Source: an uncultured Lachnospiraceae bacterium
Lineage (GTDB): Bacteria; Bacillota; Clostridia; Lachnospirales; Lachnospiraceae
DNA: 24,682 nt
Assembly (NCBI GenBank): GCA_900551115.1
Contig: URUY01000036.1
Span: 1 to 24,682, forward strand
Direction of reading: 5' to 3'
In this document: in pieces, positions 22,582 to 24,682 of the stretch
Layout: every line of letters begins with the position of its first letter
Numbering within the stretch: position 1 is the stretch's first letter
The notes under the pieces: generated by a model
Told to the model about the DNA's origin: nothing
Databases searched by the model: none
What the model saw: the letters and a program-made list of their open reading frames with translations, nothing else
Position numbers and translations under genes: made by a program

Positions 22582-23232
22582 TTACGGACAACTCTCCTTT
22601 TCCTTGCTCAAAGCCGAAATCTCTTCATTTAAGGAAAGCATTCTGGCGTCTAAATCCGATACCATTTTCGCACATTCTATCAGTTCATTCTTAATATGCT
22701 CCGGTGCATCTCCTTCAAATTTGTAATGCATCTTATGCTCCAGACTGGCCCAAAAATCCATGGCTACCGTCCGTATCTGTATCTCCACCTTAGTATCCAC
22801 AATCCGGTCAGACAGGTAAACCGGCACCGATACCAGCATGTGATAGCTTTTATAGCCGCTGGCCTTCGGATAGGTAATATAATCCTTAACCGAAAGAATA
22901 CGGATATCCTTCTGTTCTTCAATCATGTCTGCAATGCGGTAAATATCGGAAGCAAAAGAGCAGATAATACGGATACCGGCTATATCATTGACATATTTAA
23001 TCATATTTTCAATGGTAGATTCGTATCCGCCCCTTCGCAGCTTCTTTACAATACTCTCCGATGTCTTAATGCGGGACTTGATATGCTCTATGGGATTGTA
23101 CCTATGTACATGCTGGAATTCATCGTTTAAAATCTCCATTTTAGTCTGAATCTGCTTCAATGCCGCAGTATAAATCAGATTTACCTCTTTCCAGCTATCC
23201 ACTTCATTGTCCTTATAAATACTCCATTCCAT
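22582..23232 (-). CDS. Small alarmone synthetase (RelQ/YjbM-like GTP pyrophosphokinase)
   Basis: A 216-aa cytoplasmic single-domain (p)ppGpp synthetase, transferring pyrophosphate from ATP to GDP/GTP. Diagnostic segments: HIKSRIKTSESIVKKLRR (50-67), NDIAGIRIICSF (82-93; Asp83 metal ligand), KDYITYPKASGYKSYH (116-131; ATP/GTP-binding and G-loop), and VEIQIRTVAMDFWASLEHK (149-167; catalytic Glu150). No hydrolase (HD) domain is present, as expected for small alarmone synthetases, and the length fits RelQ (about 210 aa) rather than the bifunctional Rel. RBS AAGGAG. Own promoter at 23292-23320. RelQ is usually regulated at transcription by cell-wall stress; nothing here proves that. Confidence 0.93.
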   Translation of the reverse strand: MEWSIYKDNEVDSWKEVNLIYTAALKQIQTKMEILNDEFQHVHRYNPIEHIKSRIKTSESIVKKLRRGGYESTIENMIKYVNDIAGIRIICSFASDIYRIADMIEEQKDIRILSVKDYITYPKASGYKSYHMLVSVPVYLSDRIVDTKVEIQIRTVAMDFWASLEHKMHYKFEGDAPEHIKNELIECAKMVSDLDARMLSLNEEISALSKEKESCP

Positions 23233-23291
23233 TTATCAAAACTCTCCTTGCTGCTTTCCAAATATCCGCTGTAACATATTCAGTATATCAC

Positions 23292-23320
23292 ACTTTATCC
23301 TCACTGTGTATTTTATACAA
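23292..23320 (-). promoter_or_regulatory. Promoter of the alarmone synthetase gene
   Basis: On the minus strand TTGTAT (23315-23320), a 17-bp spacer and TAAAGT (23292-23297). Confidence 0.5.
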
Positions 23321-23373
23321 TAATTTAACATATTTTTAAGATTTTATGTGTATATTTTTGTATTTTTCTGTCG

Positions 23374-23402
23374 GTGACAATCCGGTCTTTTTCTGTTATC
23401 AT
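23374..23402 (+). promoter_or_regulatory. Promoter of the 88-aa protein gene
   Basis: GTGACA (23374-23379), a 17-bp spacer and TATCAT (23397-23402) with TGT directly before it, an extended -10. The transcript would begin near 23409, so the in-frame ATG at 23346 cannot be used from it. Confidence 0.6.
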
Positions 23403-23453
23403 AAGACTTATATTGCAGTTTATGCAAATGGTGTTGTTAAAAGGAGACTTTTC

Positions 23454-23720
23454 ATGTTTCGTTTATGGGCAAAAATTTTTAAAGATAACCGTATGTTGAA
23501 GGATACCGTCATAGCAGATGGCAGTACCGACACACGAACACATAAGGTTTTTCATGCTTTGGAGGAAATCTGCTATCAGTTTGACTTAGGGAAGCCTATT
23601 TGGCTGGATGCTACCGTAAACGAGTTTAAACGCCACGCAAAAGCCCGCTTTACACAGGATAATTTCATCGAGCCTGTAGATTTTGACTATCTGGAAATAC
23701 ATGTTATTGAAGAGGACTGA
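23454..23720 (+). CDS. Small uncharacterised protein (88 aa)
   Basis: A short, probably cytoplasmic protein I cannot assign to a named family. The start at 23454 has AAGGAG 8 nt upstream and lies 45 bp past the expected transcript start; the upstream in-frame ATG at 23346 would add a hydrophobic extension without a site. The sequence is mixed helix/strand with conserved-looking segments MFRLWAKIFKDNRM (1-14) and IHVIEED at the end, where FIEPVDFDYLEIHV suggests a beta hairpin. It has an isolated promoter and terminator, so it is a real one-gene unit. Confidence 0.75.
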   Translation: MFRLWAKIFKDNRMLKDTVIADGSTDTRTHKVFHALEEICYQFDLGKPIWLDATVNEFKRHAKARFTQDNFIEPVDFDYLEIHVIEED

Positions 23721-23736
23721 GGTCCTCTTTTTATTT
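23710..23736 (+). terminator. Terminator overlapping the stop of the 88-aa protein
   Basis: 8-bp stem AAGAGGAC (23710-23717) with GTCCTCTT (23722-23729), followed by TTTTATTT-like sequence. The TGA stop codon (23718-23720) sits in the 4-nt loop. Confidence 0.85.
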
Positions 23737-23743
23737 ACCTGCC

Positions 23744-23839
23744 TTCTGTTTCTTCTATTTTCTGTTTCTTCTATTTTCTGTTTCTTCTATTTTCTGTTTC
23801 TTTTATTTTCTGATTTTTTCATTTTCTGATTTTTTCTGT
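23744..23839 (+). repeat. 16-bp pyrimidine-rich minisatellite, six units
   Basis: Six head-to-tail 16-bp units of the type TTCTGTTTCTTCTATT. Units 1-3 (23744-23791) are identical, unit 4 has one change, and units 5-6 (23808-23839) are increasingly diverged towards the next promoter. One strand is almost pure pyrimidine. Confidence 0.93.
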
Positions 23840-23845
23840 TTTGTA

Positions 23846-23874
23846 TTGACATCCCTCGTTGCAAGCTGTAGTAT
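23846..23874 (+). promoter_or_regulatory. Promoter of the hemolysin III-family gene
   Basis: Perfect -35 TTGACA (23846-23851), a 17-bp spacer and TAGTAT (23869-23874). The -10 is embedded in a palindrome. Confidence 0.65.
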
Positions 23875-23906
23875 TATACTATGTTACACGTAGTATTTGA
23901 AACTAC
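23869..23906. promoter_or_regulatory. Paired dyad operators over the hemolysin III promoter
   Basis: TAGTAT-T-ATACTA (23869-23881) is a perfect 13-bp palindrome covering the -10. GTAGT...ACTAC (23890-23906) is a second dyad. Both contain GTAGTATT, starting at 23868 and 23890, 22 bp or about two helical turns apart, as expected for a repressor binding two sites on one face of the DNA. The cognate regulator is not encoded nearby. Confidence 0.5.
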
Positions 23907-23980
23907 ATTGTGTATTTTTATATTCATGACATGTATTTTATATTATCTTTTGCAGATTATAATATCAGGAGGATTTTTTT

Positions 23981-24631
23981 ATGCAGATAACCATCAGAGA
24001 ACCCGGCAGCGCAATTACACATTTTATTGGCATGATGCTTGCCCTTTTTGCTACCGTTCCGCTTCTTGTCAAGGCCGGCGTCACTTCAGGTCAGGAAAAC
24101 TTCATTGCCATGTTTATTTTTATGCTCAGCATGATCTTACTCTATGGCGCCAGCGCCACATACCATTCCGTAAATGTCAGCGGAAAGCCTTTGCGCATCT
24201 TTCGGAAAATTGATCATATGATGATTTTTGTGCTGATTGCCGGCTCCTACACTCCTGTATGCTTGATTGTCCTGGGCGGGAAGGAAGGTTATACCCTGCT
24301 CACCGTAGTCTGGAGCATTGCCATTGCCGGAATGCTGATTAAAGCGCTTTGGATTACCTGCCCCAAATGGTTTTCCTCCGTCATTTATATTGCCATGGGC
24401 TGGGTATGCCTGTTTGTATTTGGCGAACTCATCAATACCCTCCCCTTTTCCGCATTCCTCTGGCTTTTAGCCGGCGGCATCATCTATACCGCAGGTGGTA
24501 TCATCTATGCCCTGAAGCTGCCTATTTTTAATTCCAGGCATGCGTTTTTCGGCTCTCATGAGATTTTCCATCTCTTCTGCATGGCAGGGAGCGCCTGCCA
24601 CTTTATCTTCATGTACCGCTATGTAGCATAA
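23981..24631 (+). CDS. Hemolysin III family (PAQR/TrhA-like) membrane protein
   Basis: A 216-aa integral membrane protein with seven predicted TM helices. The PAQR zinc-site residues are all present: Ser58 and His62 (SATYHS), Asp78 (KIDHMM), His193 and His197 (GSHEIFHLF). Bacterial members (TrhA/YqfA) act in membrane lipid homeostasis; the 'hemolysin' name is historical and does not imply a toxin. RBS AGGAGG 8 nt upstream. The leader is about 100 nt and carries two dyads near the promoter, so expression is probably regulated. Confidence 0.92.
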   Translation: MQITIREPGSAITHFIGMMLALFATVPLLVKAGVTSGQENFIAMFIFMLSMILLYGASATYHSVNVSGKPLRIFRKIDHMMIFVLIAGSYTPVCLIVLGGKEGYTLLTVVWSIAIAGMLIKALWITCPKWFSSVIYIAMGWVCLFVFGELINTLPFSAFLWLLAGGIIYTAGGIIYALKLPIFNSRHAFFGSHEIFHLFCMAGSACHFIFMYRYVA

Positions 24632-24682
24632 AAAAAGAGGGGGCGTTGCAAAATAGGTGAGTAATCACCTATGGAGCAGCGC
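24632..24682 (+). terminator. Incomplete terminator-like hairpin at the right edge
   Basis: Right after the stop, an A-run and G-run are followed by GCGTTGC (24643-24649) pairing with GCAGCGC (24676-24682) and an inner perfect 8-bp stem ATAGGTGA (24653-24660) with TCACCTAT (24665-24672). The window ends at the outer stem; CCCCCTCTTTTTT-like sequence beyond would complete a terminator. Confidence 0.5.

Noticed and set aside
23346..23453. N-terminal extension of the 88-aa protein
   Set aside because: The promoter at 23374-23402 lies inside it and the ATG at 23454 has an AAGGAG site.

Overview
The window reads as chromosomal DNA of a low-to-mid GC anaerobic Firmicute, most likely a gut Lachnospiraceae-type Clostridium. 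Supporting this are the sortase-anchored 'choice-of-anchor A' protein ending in an RRRPQTGD-type signal beside a class B sortase, an S-box (SAM-I) leader on metK, AGGAG-type ribosome binding sites, and consensus sigma-A promoters (TTGACA or TTTACA, 17 bp, TATAAT). I see no tRNA, rRNA, CRISPR array, insertion sequence or phage gene. Twenty protein genes fill almost all of it.

Region 1 (1-8135) is a cell-surface locus. On the minus strand run a GT-C membrane glycosyltransferase, a class B sortase, a surface protein with a Thr/Pro-rich heptad stalk and PQTG anchor, and a CAP-domain lipoprotein. Facing away from them on the plus strand is a 1043-aa protein that fuses two GT-C glycosyltransferase halves; the second is Pmt-like (protein O-mannosyltransferase family). 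Together they suggest a module that makes, glycosylates and anchors a surface glycoprotein. This functional link is inference.

Region 2 (8126-12653) is ordinary metabolism and transport: a GH31 alpha-glycosidase whose 3' end overlaps the Pmt-like gene, a DegV-family protein and a MATE transporter.

Region 3 (12944-18194, all minus strand) carries an M23/LysM/G5 cell-wall hydrolase, murA, metK with a long structured leader, and a membrane zinc-ribbon protein. The metK leader holds a complete SAM-I riboswitch with a visible terminator and antiterminator. Unusually, a further 147 nt of structured RNA follows the terminator, including a candidate H-type pseudoknot that ends 5 nt before the Shine-Dalgarno.

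Region 4 (18254-24682) holds a Y-family DNA polymerase (divergent from the M23 gene, with interlocked -35 boxes), a flavin reductase-like protein, a tail-anchored coiled-coil protein, an ArsR-type regulator with a nitroreductase, a small alarmone synthetase, an uncharacterised 88-aa protein and a hemolysin III/PAQR membrane protein. Several pyrimidine-rich minisatellites (16-21 bp units) lie between genes here and upstream of the MATE gene.

Most promising for follow-up are the surface glycosylation/sortase module with its tandem GT-C fusion, and the pseudoknot in the metK leader. Family assignments come from motif recognition by eye; no database search was run.
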